Below, piece by piece: positions 28,759 through 37,237 of a DNA stretch of 64,000 bases. The position numbers and the translations under genes are program-made. The first letter of the stretch is position 1, and every line of letters begins with the position of its first letter. The notes beneath the pieces were generated by a model. The model ran no database searches. It saw only the letters and a program-made list of their open reading frames with translations, and was not told the DNA's origin. Origin of the DNA: DASPLH01 sp035627675 (GTDB taxonomy: Bacteria > Acidobacteriota > Terriglobia > Terriglobales > Acidobacteriaceae); NCBI GenBank assembly GCA_035627675.1, contig DASPLH010000062.1, positions 1 through 64,000 on the forward strand, written 5' to 3'.

Positions 28759-29028
28759 TTAGATCTGGCTGAGGCCGCGCCACAGCCACATCGCGCCGAT
28801 TGCCACGATCAGCGCTCCGGATGCCGCTCCCAGCCAATTGACATAGGGCGTAACCCGTTGCATGCGCACCTGGAGCTCCTGTTGCTCGCGTTCCATGTGA
28901 GCTTCGGAGGCGTCGAGGAAGAGCTGATCGTCCTCGTGCATGCTCAGCGTGCTTCGGTAAATGATCAAGACCACGAGGATGGTCGTGAGGACCGCCCACA
29001 CGGTCACCAGGAGATTCATCGGATCCAT
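28759..29028 (-). CDS. small hypothetical protein with two membrane segments
   Basis: From ATG 29028 (AGAGGTG a few bases upstream) an 89-residue protein. It has an N-terminal membrane segment (NLLVTVWAVLTTILVVLIIY), a central charged helix (MHEDDQLFLDASEAHMEREQQELQVRMQ) and a C-terminal membrane segment (GALIVAIGAMWLW). The two hydrophobic ends with a heptad-like middle suggest an inner-membrane hairpin; no family is recognised. Confidence 0.6.
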   Translation of the reverse strand: MDPMNLLVTVWAVLTTILVVLIIYRSTLSMHEDDQLFLDASEAHMEREQQELQVRMQRVTPYVNWLGAASGALIVAIGAMWLWRGLSQI

Positions 29029-29410
29029 TTGGACACCTCTGATCGGTTTCGACGAGCCGCCCGGAGCGTGAAAAGGGGCGCTGCTAACCGGCCCTTGCCG
29101 GTCAGTACCGCTCGATGTCCTGCCCGGGCACTGGATCACCCGGCGCAGCGGAAGCCACCGGTTCCCGCCGCTGCACCGCTGTTTGGTCGAGGATTATAGC
29201 CCCGGTTCCGAGCGGCTCAACGGGTAAATTTCGACTTTCGAGAGTAGTGCGGCGGCAACGCAAACCAGGGCAGCCGCATCCCGGAGAACAGGACGGGTTC
29301 TGCGACGAATCCCAAACGGGCCTCATCTAATCAGCAGACAGGCAAGGCAATTTCGGGCGGAACCGGGTGCGGTTTGTCACAGCCGTGTGTGATCCACCTG
29401 CCTGCTTTGC
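29029..29410. other. non-coding spacer
   Basis: About 380 bases between the small membrane protein and the erpA promoter. Nothing was recognised except the promoter at its end. Confidence 0.4.
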
Positions 29411-29419
29411 TGCTATAAT
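29411..29419 (+). promoter_or_regulatory. extended -10 promoter of the erpA-type gene
   Basis: TGCTATAAT is a perfect extended -10 (TG at 29411-29412, TATAAT at 29414-29419), about 27 bases before the ATG. No good -35 is present, as expected for extended -10 promoters. The RBS AGGAG lies at about 29437. Confidence 0.65.
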
Positions 29420-29446
29420 TTCCCTAAGCGAACATCAGGAGAACAA

Positions 29447-29812
29447 ATGTCCACGATTACCACGACGCCCGAAGTGAAAAAGACGAATCCGGTGACCCTG
29501 ACTGCGAATGCGATCGCGAAGGTCAAGGAAATCATGGGCCAGCAGAATCCTGTGCCGGCCGGCCTGCGTGTGGGCGTTGTCGGCGGCGGATGCTCCGGCT
29601 TCCAGTACAGCATGCAGTTTGAGAACGGCGCCGGCGCCATGGACAAGGTGTTCGAGTACGACGGCCTCAAGCTGTTCGTTGACGCCACCTCGCTGATGTA
29701 TCTCCAGGGCGCGACCGTGGACTACATCGAGACGATCGAGGGCGCGGGCTTCAAGTTCGAAAACCCGAACGTCAAGAGCACCTGCGGCTGCGGCTCGTCC
29801 TTCCAGGCGTAA
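29447..29812 (+). CDS. erpA: A-type iron-sulfur carrier (ErpA/IscA family)
   Basis: These proteins carry [Fe-S] clusters from scaffold to target apoproteins. The 121-residue protein has the HesB domain with the three cluster-binding Cys: the first in VVGGGCSGFQY and the last two in STCGCGSSF. The rest (NAIAKVKEIM, LFVDATSLMYLQGATVDYIE) matches the family. It is a single-gene unit bounded by its own promoter and terminator. ErpA and IscA cannot be told apart from sequence alone; the symbol is a best fit. Confidence 0.92.
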   Translation: MSTITTTPEVKKTNPVTLTANAIAKVKEIMGQQNPVPAGLRVGVVGGGCSGFQYSMQFENGAGAMDKVFEYDGLKLFVDATSLMYLQGATVDYIETIEGAGFKFENPNVKSTCGCGSSFQA

Positions 29813-29832
29813 GCCAACAATTCCTAAACTCG

Positions 29833-29863
29833 AAAGCCCCGCCACATGACTGGCGGGGCTTTT
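29833..29863 (+). terminator. Rho-independent terminator of erpA
   Basis: AAAGCCCCGCC - eight-base loop - GGCGGGGCTTTT: eleven-pair stem, 20 bases after the stop. Confidence 0.9.
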
Positions 29864-29957
29864 GCTTGTGGCTACAGCATGCGCCTTGCCTGTGCATTTG
29901 GAATTTGGCCGGACAGCAGAGTAGGGTGTCGCTTCAGTTGCTTGGAGTAACTGGGTA

Positions 29958-30012
29958 TCCCACATCCGCCAATGCGGGCGGATGTGGGACACCCTCAGCA
30001 GCTCAGTACCTT
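29958..30012. repeat. ATGTGGGNCACC palindromic repeat (copy 5) plus AGCTGCTGAG unit
   Basis: TCCCACATCCGCC (29958-29970) and GGCGGATGTGGGA (29977-29989) form a perfect 13-pair hairpin with a six-base loop, then CACCC. It is followed by CTCAGCAGCTCAG, the reverse complement of the AGCTGCTGAG repeat. The best-preserved member of the family. Confidence 0.85.
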
Positions 30013-30019
30013 AGCAGCT

Positions 30020-30877
30020 TTATCGCGGCGATTGATTAGGCTGCGGCTGTTGTGTCGTGCCTTGTCCGCCGAAGAGGCCGCCTTGTCCGGAGACGCCGGG
30101 GATGTTCGGCATTGCGCCGCCCGGACTGGTCGTTGTGGGCGAGGTGCCGGTCCCGGTTCCTTGTGCGCCGGCGGGAGTGCCGACCGCATTGAACTGTCCG
30201 ACGAACGCCTTCGGATTGTACGGACCGCGGATCAGGCCGCCACGGTCCATCATCGGGTCGTAAACGAACAGCCAGTCCTTGTAGAGCTTCTTGCCGCCGA
30301 ACTCGTGAAGGCCTTCTTTCTCGCTCTTGCTGGCTACGCCGATGATCGGGCCTCCGCCGAAAGTCTGGCCTGACAGTCCGCTGCTGAAGCCCGACGTACT
30401 GCCGCCCGTGGTCCGCGCCCCTGTACCGTCAGATGTGCCGCTCGTGCGCCCCGCCCCGGCGATGGACTCCGCCGATTGCGGCTGCTGCGTGCCGGAGGCG
30501 ATGTTCAGTCCTCCGCCCTGGCCGAAGTTTACCTGGCCGAAGTTGACCAGCTTCCAGTTGCCGTCCGGACTCATCGGGTCCTTGTATCGTTTGCGCAGGA
30601 AGCGGAGGTTATTCGTGTTTTCCAGTTCTTCGAGTCGAGTCGGATAACGTCCGAAGCGCTTGAAGTACCGCTTGATCGCCCTCGCGTACTGCTCGCCGCG
30701 ATGGATCATCTCAATCTCGCGTTCGCGCTTGATCTGGGTTGTGAGGTACGGAACGGCTGCGGCCATGCTGATCGCCAGGAGCGCCACCAGCATGATGAGC
30801 ATGAGCAGCATGTAGCCTGCGTCGCGCCTTGTGCGGCGTGACGTCCGGGCGCGAAGGGCGCTGTGCTGGTAAACCAC
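30020..30877 (-). CDS. type II/IV pseudopilin-like protein with low-complexity tail
   Basis: A 285-residue protein starting at GTG 30877, two bases after the stop of the preceding gene. An Arg-rich leader (ARTSRRTRRDAG) precedes a hydrophobic helix YMLLMLIMLVALLAISMA, as in prepilins, but the Glu normally at +5 is absent. Then comes a GspG-like helix with EIEMIHRGEQYARAIKRYFK and FGRYPTRLEELENTN. The C-terminal half is Gly/Ser/Thr/Gln-rich and probably disordered, interrupted by LYKDWLFVYDP. As last gene of the pilus operon it is likely a minor pilin or pilus-platform component. Processing by the prepilin peptidase is uncertain. Confidence 0.78.
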   Translation of the reverse strand: MVYQHSALRARTSRRTRRDAGYMLLMLIMLVALLAISMAAAVPYLTTQIKREREIEMIHRGEQYARAIKRYFKRFGRYPTRLEELENTNNLRFLRKRYKDPMSPDGNWKLVNFGQVNFGQGGGLNIASGTQQPQSAESIAGAGRTSGTSDGTGARTTGGSTSGFSSGLSGQTFGGGPIIGVASKSEKEGLHEFGGKKLYKDWLFVYDPMMDRGGLIRGPYNPKAFVGQFNAVGTPAGAQGTGTGTSPTTTSPGGAMPNIPGVSGQGGLFGGQGTTQQPQPNQSPR

Positions 30878-30879
30878 GA

Positions 30880-31440
30880 CTACCCCTGTGTCAGCGGAAT
30901 GCTCTGCCGGTTGCTGTTGAGGACGTCTTCGATCTCGACCGCGTTCGGCCCGATGCGCAGCACGCGGTAGCGCCGGTTGACGATGTCGCCTTCGCGGGCG
31001 ATGAAGACGCTTTCTCCCTGCGAGAGGAAGACGCGGGGCTGTTCGCCCGGCCGGCTGGCGAAACCGAAGAATTTCAGATCGATCGGCGGCGGCGGAGGCG
31101 GTCCCTGCGGAATCGGCTCGGGCTCAGGCTTCCTGGCGATCCGGATCGGCGGAGCCACCGGCCTTGGGATGTCTTCGGCGCGGCTGATGAAGATGTTGCG
31201 GCCCTTGCCCTCGTAGGTCAGCGCTTCGGTGGCGCTCAACAGGTCGAGCCGCAGAGTGGGATCCAGCGTGTTTGCCAGCACCTTGGTCCCGCGGGCTTGC
31301 GCAGGCTGTGCCGCGGTGGACGTCGCGGCCGGCGCGGGCGTGTCGGAGGAGAACATCCAGCGACCGACGAGCAGCAGCGCCACCGCCCCGAGAACGACCG
31401 CGAGGATCAGCTCGACACGGTTTTCCGTACCCACTTTCAT
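30880..31440 (-). CDS. PilP/GspC-like pilus alignment protein
   Basis: From ATG 31440 (one base overlapping the pilO stop) a 186-residue protein. It has an N-terminal membrane anchor (VELILAVVLGAVALLLVGRW), a Pro-rich linker (PEPEPIPQGPPPPPP, about residues 111-125), and a small beta domain (LKFFGFASRPGEQPRVFLSQ ... GDIVNRRYRVLRIGPNAVEI) like the homology region of GspC/PilP. PilP links the PilN-PilO inner-membrane ring to the secretin. Position after pilO supports this, though there is no lipobox and similarity is structural only. Confidence 0.72.
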   Translation of the reverse strand: MKVGTENRVELILAVVLGAVALLLVGRWMFSSDTPAPAATSTAAQPAQARGTKVLANTLDPTLRLDLLSATEALTYEGKGRNIFISRAEDIPRPVAPPIRIARKPEPEPIPQGPPPPPPIDLKFFGFASRPGEQPRVFLSQGESVFIAREGDIVNRRYRVLRIGPNAVEIEDVLNSNRQSIPLTQG

Positions 31441-32003
31441 TACGCTGCTTCCCTCATATAAGTATCGACGCTGATCTCGACCCGGACATCGTTCGCGGCA
31501 ACGCCGGGACCGGTGCCCGCGCCGGCGAAGTTTACCTGGCTGAGGACGAACAGCGTCTTCTCGCGCTCGAGCGCGTTGATGAACCGGACGCACGAGGCAT
31601 AGTCACCCGTCATCGAGACTCTCACCTCAACGTGCTGCAATCCGGGGATCTGGTTCTTCTGGTTCTTGGAGTCGTAGCGAATCGCCGAGAGTCTTACCCC
31701 GTGAGCCTTGCTCAGCTTGCCGAGCACGTCGGCCACTTCGGAATATCGCGCGGGCAGGCGATCGCGATAGAACTCGCCCACCTGCATGCGTGCCGTCTCG
31801 AGCTTCTTGTCCATGTCTCGCGCCGGCAGCGACTCGCGTCGAGTCTCGATCATTTCGCTGCGCAGACGGTCGTACTCCTGCTGCCGCTCCGCCCGCGAGC
31901 GCCCGATCGGCGAGAGCAGCACACCCACGGCAGCCACGTCTGCCAGCAGGCAGAGCGTAACGATCGCCAGCATGATTCGGCGGACTCCACGCACGCTTCC
32001 CAT
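31440..32003 (-). CDS. pilO: type IV pilus assembly protein PilO
   Basis: A 187-residue bitopic protein: membrane helix at about 10-30, a coiled coil (QQEYDRLRSEMIETRRESL), and a ferredoxin-like periplasmic domain (VGEFYRDRLPARYSEVADVLGKLSKAHGV, HVEVRVSMTGDYASCVRFINALE). PilO pairs with PilN to form the inner-membrane alignment subcomplex. It overlaps pilN by one base on one side and the pilP-like gene by one base on the other, so the genes are translationally coupled. Confidence 0.85.
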   Translation of the reverse strand: MGSVRGVRRIMLAIVTLCLLADVAAVGVLLSPIGRSRAERQQEYDRLRSEMIETRRESLPARDMDKKLETARMQVGEFYRDRLPARYSEVADVLGKLSKAHGVRLSAIRYDSKNQKNQIPGLQHVEVRVSMTGDYASCVRFINALEREKTLFVLSQVNFAGAGTGPGVAANDVRVEISVDTYMREAA

Positions 32004-32650
32004 CAGCGTTCCGCTCCTTGCCCGACGGGCTGAGCAGCCGCCGTCGTGTTGCCCGCCTCTGTTCCCGAAGCGGCCGCAGCCGTCTGAGGAACGTAGATCG
32101 CACTGATCTCGAATTGCACGTTACCCGCGGCCTGCGCCTCTTCCAGCGTCCTCTCCGAAAGCAGTTGTGCGCGACGGAAGGTGTTCGATCCCTCGAGCCG
32201 GCGGACGAGTTCGACAGCCGCGTCGCGTGCGTCCCCGACCACCATCATCCGTAGCTCGAGCTGGTTCTCCGGGTTCAACTCGGGAGCCATCGAGACGACG
32301 CGAAGCCGAGGCGGCATCATCTCTTCCAGTTGCATGAAGACGCGAGTCCACGAGAAGGCCTTGCGCGCGATCAGTTGATTGAGGAACCGCGACCTGGCCG
32401 CCACGTCGCGGTTCTGAGGACTCTCCAGCAACGCCGCCGCGCTGGCGCGCTGGCGCTCCAGCGCTTCGATCTCGCGGCGCACGTTGGCAATCTGCCGGTT
32501 CACGTCGCGCGACTGCCGCCACGAGAAGACGCTGTACCAGCAGAGCACGATGGTGATCGCCACCACCAGGAACAGCAGCGGCATGTAGCGCGCGAGGAAG
32601 CGTCCGACATCCTGGTAGGGCCGAGTGGCGAGATTGACGTTGACTCGCAT
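32003..32650 (-). CDS. pilN: type IV pilus assembly protein PilN
   Basis: A 215-residue protein beginning with the conserved cytoplasmic MRVNVNLATRPYQDVGRF; the NLATRP-type motif is where PilN docks into PilM. Then a membrane helix (about 23-45), a coiled coil (RDVNRQIANVRREIEALERQ) and a PilN periplasmic domain (LIARKAFSWTRVFMQLEEMMPPRLRVVSM). The C-terminus is a Thr/Ala/Gly tail. It overlaps pilM and pilO by single bases. Confidence 0.88.
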   Translation of the reverse strand: MRVNVNLATRPYQDVGRFLARYMPLLFLVVAITIVLCWYSVFSWRQSRDVNRQIANVRREIEALERQRASAAALLESPQNRDVAARSRFLNQLIARKAFSWTRVFMQLEEMMPPRLRVVSMAPELNPENQLELRMMVVGDARDAAVELVRRLEGSNTFRRAQLLSERTLEEAQAAGNVQFEISAIYVPQTAAAASGTEAGNTTAAAQPVGQGAER

Positions 32651-33510
32651 CAGAGCAGCGCTCCGATCGCACCGGCAGCCTCGGCACGGGCTCCCGAGGG
32701 CAATGCGGCGGAGAGTTCCTCAATCCGCGCAGAAGTCTGATCCCTGAGTGCGGCCTTGAGTGTCTCCGAGCCTGAAGCCCCGGACAGCAACACGCGCTCG
32801 ACGTTCATGCCGTAGGTGTCCTGGAAATACACGAGCGAGGGATACACGTCTTCGGCCACGCGCTCCGGAGCCACGTCGCCGCCGGCGTCCATGGTGCGGA
32901 AGAGCAGCAGTTGATGGCTATCCACGATTGCCACCGAAGAGGTGGCTCCGTCGAGTTTCAAGAGCATCGTCGGGCGTGAGCCATCCACCGCGCCGAGAGC
33001 GGCCAGGGTGGAGGGCAGCACCACGCCGGGACTGCATCCCGCGTCGCGGAAGACAGCCTCGTATTCGTCCAGCACCGAGCGCAGAATGACGGCTGCCGTG
33101 ACTCGAACCCCGTTGGACCCTTTGGAGGAATCGTAGCTGACGATCGCCTTGTCGAGATCGAAAGGTATCGATTTCTTCACCCTGAAGCGGACCACCGGTT
33201 CGGCGTCTTCATGTTTGTCCGGCAGGCTCTCGAAGTCGAGCAGCAGGATGCGAACCGCAGCGTCTGGAATGACGGCGATGATGTCGCGACCGCGGCCCCC
33301 GATGGAATCCAGTACCTCGGAGAGAGCCTCGCGCACGGCTTCGGGGCGCGCGATGTTCTGCCCGTGAAGCGAGGGCGTGACCATTCCCGCCGCCAGCGGT
33401 CGTGTCTGCACCATGTCGAGTTCGCCTTTGACAACGCGGGCGCCTGACACGGCGCGCATGGTGATCTCGCACGCGAGCGGCGGTCGTTCTGCTCGGTTCT
33501 TGTCTGCCAT
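32650..33510 (-). CDS. pilM: PilM-like actin-fold pilus protein lacking the N-terminal nucleotide motif
   Basis: PilM is the cytoplasmic actin-like protein that binds PilN and the PilB/PilC motor. At 286 residues it is shorter than usual (about 340-355). It keeps the PilM/GspL-type region AVIPDAAVRILLLDFESLP, VVRFRVKKSIPFDLDKAIVSYD and DEYEAVFRDAGCSPGVVLPSTLAA, then MLLKLDGATSSVAIVD for the second phosphate loop. The N-terminal phosphate-1 loop (DIGSSSVK in relatives) is missing; the start reads PPLACEITMRAVSGARV. The C-terminal sheet is also shortened. ATP binding is therefore doubtful. Overlaps with pilB and pilN fix its identity. Confidence 0.82.
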   Translation of the reverse strand: MADKNRAERPPLACEITMRAVSGARVVKGELDMVQTRPLAAGMVTPSLHGQNIARPEAVREALSEVLDSIGGRGRDIIAVIPDAAVRILLLDFESLPDKHEDAEPVVRFRVKKSIPFDLDKAIVSYDSSKGSNGVRVTAAVILRSVLDEYEAVFRDAGCSPGVVLPSTLAALGAVDGSRPTMLLKLDGATSSVAIVDSHQLLLFRTMDAGGDVAPERVAEDVYPSLVYFQDTYGMNVERVLLSGASGSETLKAALRDQTSARIEELSAALPSGARAEAAGAIGALL

Positions 33511-35147
33511 CAGCGGGTCGTCTCGATGAAGGTGACCTTGTTGATCTCTTTCAGCGTCGTAACGCCGGACCTCACTTTATCAAGCGCGGACTCGCGGAGG
33601 AAGTGCATACCTTCTTCGCGCGCCGCCTTCCTGATTTCGGAGCTCGGTTTCTTGTCCAGGATCATCTCGCGGATACGGTCGCTCAGTTCCAGCAATTCGT
33701 GAATAGCGGTCCTGCCGCGGAAACCCGTACCGGCGCACTCGATGCAGCCCGGGCCCTCGTAGAACGGGAACGAACGCCACTCCGCCACGTCCAAACCGCT
33801 GGTCTCAAGCACGTCCTCGGGGTACTGGACCTGTTTCTTGCAGAAGTCGCAGATAACGCGTACCAGCCGCTGCGCGAGGATGCAGTTCAGGGCGGAAACG
33901 AAGTTGTACGGCTCAACGCCCATGTTGAGGAACCGGCCGATCACGTCCACGACGTTGTTGGCGTGCACCGTGGTGAACACCAGGTGACCGGTCAGCGCCG
34001 ACTGGATTGCAATCTGGGCGGTTTCGGGGTCGCGGATTTCGCCGACCATGATCTTGTCGGGATCGTGGCGGAGGATCGAGCGCAGGCCGCGGGCAAACGT
34101 CAGTCCCTTCTTTTCGTTCACCGGGATCTGCGTCACGCCGCGAATCTGGTATTCGACCGGATCTTCGATCGTGATGATCTTGTCTTCGTCGGTCTTGATC
34201 TCGTTCAGTGCGGCGTACAGAGTCGTCGTTTTGCCGCTGCCCGTGGGGCCGGTGACGAGCACCATGCCGTAGGGCTCCGCGATGTAGCGCCGGAAGCGGC
34301 GGATATCGTCGTCGCTGAACCCGACCACGTCGAGCGTGAGTTTGTGGAACTTCTCGCTCATCGACTCCTTGTCGAGCACGCGGAGCACGGCGTCTTCGCC
34401 GTTGATGCTGGGCATGACCGAGACGCGGAAGTCAATGGAGCGGCCGTTGTAGCGCACGCGGAAGCGCCCGTCCTGCGGGACTCGGCGCTCGGCGATGTCG
34501 AGCTCGCTCATGACCTTGACACGCGAAATGATGGTCGAGTGATGCTCCTTGGCGATAGGCTTCATCGCTTCCTGCAGCACGCCGTCGATGCGGTACTTGA
34601 TGACCACGGAGTCGTCGCGGGTCTCGATGTGGATGTCGCTGGCGCGCCGCTGAAGGGCGGTGAAGATCGTTGTATCCACCAGCCGGATGATGGGGCTGAT
34701 GTCGGTCTCCTGCGTCAGCCGTTCGATGGAGATCGTCTCGTCCGTCCCGGCTTCGTCTTCGCGGATCACGTCGAGCGTGAACGTCTCGCCGGCTTCTTCC
34801 AGCACGCGCTGCGACTGCTCGGTCTTCTTTAGGATGTCGGTGATTTGCGAGAGCGTGGCGACCTTCGGCACGATGCGCCGCGCGAGCATCAGGCTGATCT
34901 CGTCGATCATCATCAGCTGGCTCGGGTCGGCGATGGCGATCGCCAGGCGTCCGTCGTCGAACTCTTCCAGGGGAATGAAGTTGTTCCGGAACATCAGCTC
35001 GACGGGAACCTTCTTCATCAGTTCGTGGTGAATCTTGTAACTCCGAAGGTCAATGAACTCGCAGCGGTAGCGCTGCGCGAGTTCTCGCGCACGACCCTCT
35101 TCTTCGTTTCCACCTACCCCTGGCGGTTGTACAAAAAGTTGAGCCAT
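33510..35147 (-). CDS. pilB: type IV pilus assembly/type II secretion ATPase PilB/GspE
   Basis: The hexameric ATPase that drives pilus extension. The 545-residue protein has an N-terminal MshEN-type domain (about 1-135, LAQRYRCEFIDLRSY ... LAIAIADPSQLMMIDEI), then the core with RASDIHIET, Walker A GPTGSGKTTTL, the Asp box, Walker B IMVGEIRDPETA and the His box VFTTVHANN. A tetracysteine zinc site is formed by CDFCKK and CIECAGTG. The PilB versus GspE choice comes from context: pilC upstream, pilM-O downstream. It overlaps pilM by one base. No retraction ATPase (PilT) is in the window. Confidence 0.92.
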   Translation of the reverse strand: MAQLFVQPPGVGGNEEEGRARELAQRYRCEFIDLRSYKIHHELMKKVPVELMFRNNFIPLEEFDDGRLAIAIADPSQLMMIDEISLMLARRIVPKVATLSQITDILKKTEQSQRVLEEAGETFTLDVIREDEAGTDETISIERLTQETDISPIIRLVDTTIFTALQRRASDIHIETRDDSVVIKYRIDGVLQEAMKPIAKEHHSTIISRVKVMSELDIAERRVPQDGRFRVRYNGRSIDFRVSVMPSINGEDAVLRVLDKESMSEKFHKLTLDVVGFSDDDIRRFRRYIAEPYGMVLVTGPTGSGKTTTLYAALNEIKTDEDKIITIEDPVEYQIRGVTQIPVNEKKGLTFARGLRSILRHDPDKIMVGEIRDPETAQIAIQSALTGHLVFTTVHANNVVDVIGRFLNMGVEPYNFVSALNCILAQRLVRVICDFCKKQVQYPEDVLETSGLDVAEWRSFPFYEGPGCIECAGTGFRGRTAIHELLELSDRIREMILDKKPSSEIRKAAREEGMHFLRESALDKVRSGVTTLKEINKVTFIETTR

Positions 35148-35165
35148 CGAATCCCCGGAGGGCGG

Positions 35166-36377
35166 CTAGCGGATGCCGCCCGCGCCGATGCTGAACACCG
35201 GCAGGTAAAGAGAAATCAATATGAAGCCGACCACCACGCCCATGACGACGAGGATCGCTGGTTCAATCAGCGACATAGCGGCCGTCAATGCGTTCTGCAC
35301 GTCTTCTTCGTAGAACTCCGCCACCGACGTCAGCATCGCGGGCAGAGCGCCGGTTGATTCACCCACCTCGATCATTTCGACCGAGAGGTCGGGAAATATC
35401 TTCGTATCCTCGAGGCCGCCGGAAAGCGTGCCGCCTTCGCGAACGCGCTGCGTGGCCGACGAGATGCCCTTTCGCATCAACTGGCTCTGCATCGAGTCCT
35501 GCGCCGTCTCGAGCGAAGGCACCAGCGGCAAGCCGCCGGCCAGCAACGTCGAGAGCATGCGGCAGAACATCGACACCTGGTAACGCAACCAGATCGGCCC
35601 CACGACAGGAAGTTGCAGTTTGATCCGGTCGACCGTCTGCCCCCCGGCGGGCGTGCGCGACCACCTCCAGGCGATGATTCCGCCGGCGACACCCAGGACC
35701 AGGAGCAGCGGAAGCGCCGTGTTGATCCGGGAGGCCATCGAGATCGTGAACTGCGTCAGCGCCGGCAGCGGCGCACCGAGTTCCTTGTACAGGTCTTCGA
35801 ACTTCGGCACCACGTACACGACCAGTGCGGTGATCAGGACGATGACGCCCGCCACGAGCACCGCCGGGTAAATCAGCGAAGAGATCAGTTTCTTTCGGAA
35901 GCTCAGCGTCAGGCGCTGGAAGCTGACGAAACGGCCGACGACCTCTTCGAGGTTTCCGCTCTTTTCACCCGCGAGCAGCGTGGTGGAGTAAATCTTCGGG
36001 AACACGCCCTGAGCTTCGAAGGCCTCGGAAAGCAGCTCTCCGCCCTTGACCCGGTCGCGTACGTTCTCGAGCAACTGCCGGAAGAACGGGTTCCGCTGGC
36101 GCCTGGAGAGCAGATCGAGCGCCTGCACGATCGGCAACCCGGCGCGGATCAGGGTGATGAACTGCTGGTTGAAGATGACGAACTGTTCCAGCTTCACTCG
36201 CCGGCGGCGAGGGAGGTTCACTTGTCCGCCCGAGAGCAGCCCTCGTGGCTTCACCCAATAAACGAGGTACCCCTGCTGTGCAAAACGGTCGCGCACCTCA
36301 GAGGCTGAGTAGCCGTTCTGGGTCTGCTGGACCACGTTCCCGCGGTCATCAGCCATCTTGATGACGAATTCGGCCAC
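35166..36377 (-). CDS. pilC: type IV pilus inner-membrane platform protein PilC/GspF
   Basis: A 403-residue polytopic protein from GTG 36377 (CGGAGG four bases upstream). It has two copies of the T2SSF domain: the first with QQFITLIRAGLPIVQALDLLSRR ... YSTTLLAGEKSGNLEEV, the second with FCRMLSTLLAGGLPLVPSLE ... IEVGESTGALPAML. Three strong membrane helices lie near 170-195, 220-240 and 370-395. The N-terminus has the Phe/Val-rich FVIKMAD-type domain. PilC anchors PilB and guides pilin into the fibre. It is followed by pilB after 18 bases. Confidence 0.92.
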   Translation of the reverse strand: MAEFVIKMADDRGNVVQQTQNGYSASEVRDRFAQQGYLVYWVKPRGLLSGGQVNLPRRRRVKLEQFVIFNQQFITLIRAGLPIVQALDLLSRRQRNPFFRQLLENVRDRVKGGELLSEAFEAQGVFPKIYSTTLLAGEKSGNLEEVVGRFVSFQRLTLSFRKKLISSLIYPAVLVAGVIVLITALVVYVVPKFEDLYKELGAPLPALTQFTISMASRINTALPLLLVLGVAGGIIAWRWSRTPAGGQTVDRIKLQLPVVGPIWLRYQVSMFCRMLSTLLAGGLPLVPSLETAQDSMQSQLMRKGISSATQRVREGGTLSGGLEDTKIFPDLSVEMIEVGESTGALPAMLTSVAEFYEEDVQNALTAAMSLIEPAILVVMGVVVGFILISLYLPVFSIGAGGIR

Positions 36378-36442
36378 GCCGCCTCCGACCAGTACATCAA
36401 GTCTAACAGACTGAAAAGAGAAGGGATTGTAGCTGAAGAACG

Positions 36443-37120
36443 CTACGGTTCCAACTCCGTGGCCTCCATCAGTTCGACTCCCGGCGGCGGAGCGAACTTG
36501 AACCTGGCGTCAGCAACAGCCGGGTTGTCCTTCTGCTGGTTCAGGCGAAACTCCGTCTGGGAGCCATCGAGCTCCTCAAGGTAGATCCGCGCAATGCGGT
36601 TCTCCGGAGTGATCTCCAGCAGAACGTAGCTCACCCGCTCCTCCATGCCCCTGGGCACGCCCCTGAGGACGACGTTGCCGCCCGGCAGGGTCTCGGTCAC
36701 GGTCAGCCCGTTGAACTCCCGTTCCAGCTTGGTCTTGCCGAGCAGGTAGCGAAGAGGGGAGCGCAGATCGTCGAGTTGTTTCACCTTGGCGCGACGGGCC
36801 TGTTTGTCTCCAGGGACGTAGAACCACGCCGTCTTTCCATCCGTCACAAACACTTTGTGCCGCGGCGAAGAATACTCCCAACGCATCTTTCCCGGTTTCT
36901 TCATCCACATCGTGCCGGACTCGGTGCGCTGCATGCCCGCTCCGCGATAGGTCTCGACGAAGTCGGCCTGCAACGATTGGAGCGAGTTATAACGCTTGTC
37001 AACCGCCTCCGCGAGCTTATGCAGGTCCACTGTTTGGGCCGAACCCGCGGTGGAAAGCGCCACAACGGCGACCAGGAAGGCAAGTCGCTTCGACAACAGC
37101 CGTACATCGACGTGAATCAT
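36443..37120 (-). CDS. lolA: LolA-type outer-membrane lipoprotein carrier
   Basis: LolA ferries lipoproteins across the periplasm from LolCDE to the outer membrane. The 225-residue protein has a signal peptide (RLAFLVAVVALSTAGSAQT), then the LolA fold: YNSLQSLQADFVETYRG, GTMWMKKPGKMRWEYSSP, KVFVTDGKTAWFYVPGDKQ, and a C-terminal VLLEITPENRIARIYLEELDGSQTEFRL. It lies 65 bases upstream of pilC on the same strand and could serve lipoproteins of the pilus machine, but it is equally a housekeeping gene. No lolCDE genes adjoin it. Confidence 0.88.
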   Translation of the reverse strand: MIHVDVRLLSKRLAFLVAVVALSTAGSAQTVDLHKLAEAVDKRYNSLQSLQADFVETYRGAGMQRTESGTMWMKKPGKMRWEYSSPRHKVFVTDGKTAWFYVPGDKQARRAKVKQLDDLRSPLRYLLGKTKLEREFNGLTVTETLPGGNVVLRGVPRGMEERVSYVLLEITPENRIARIYLEELDGSQTEFRLNQQKDNPAVADARFKFAPPPGVELMEATELEP

Positions 37121-37237
37121 CGTGATAGGAACCCGAATCGGAGTGAAATGTTGGGCCGCCTTGAGAACTGCGGCCCGTTATGGGTTAGACGCCTACGAGA
37201 GCCGGCCGTTGTTGCGGGCGGTTGCCGCGAGACAGCG

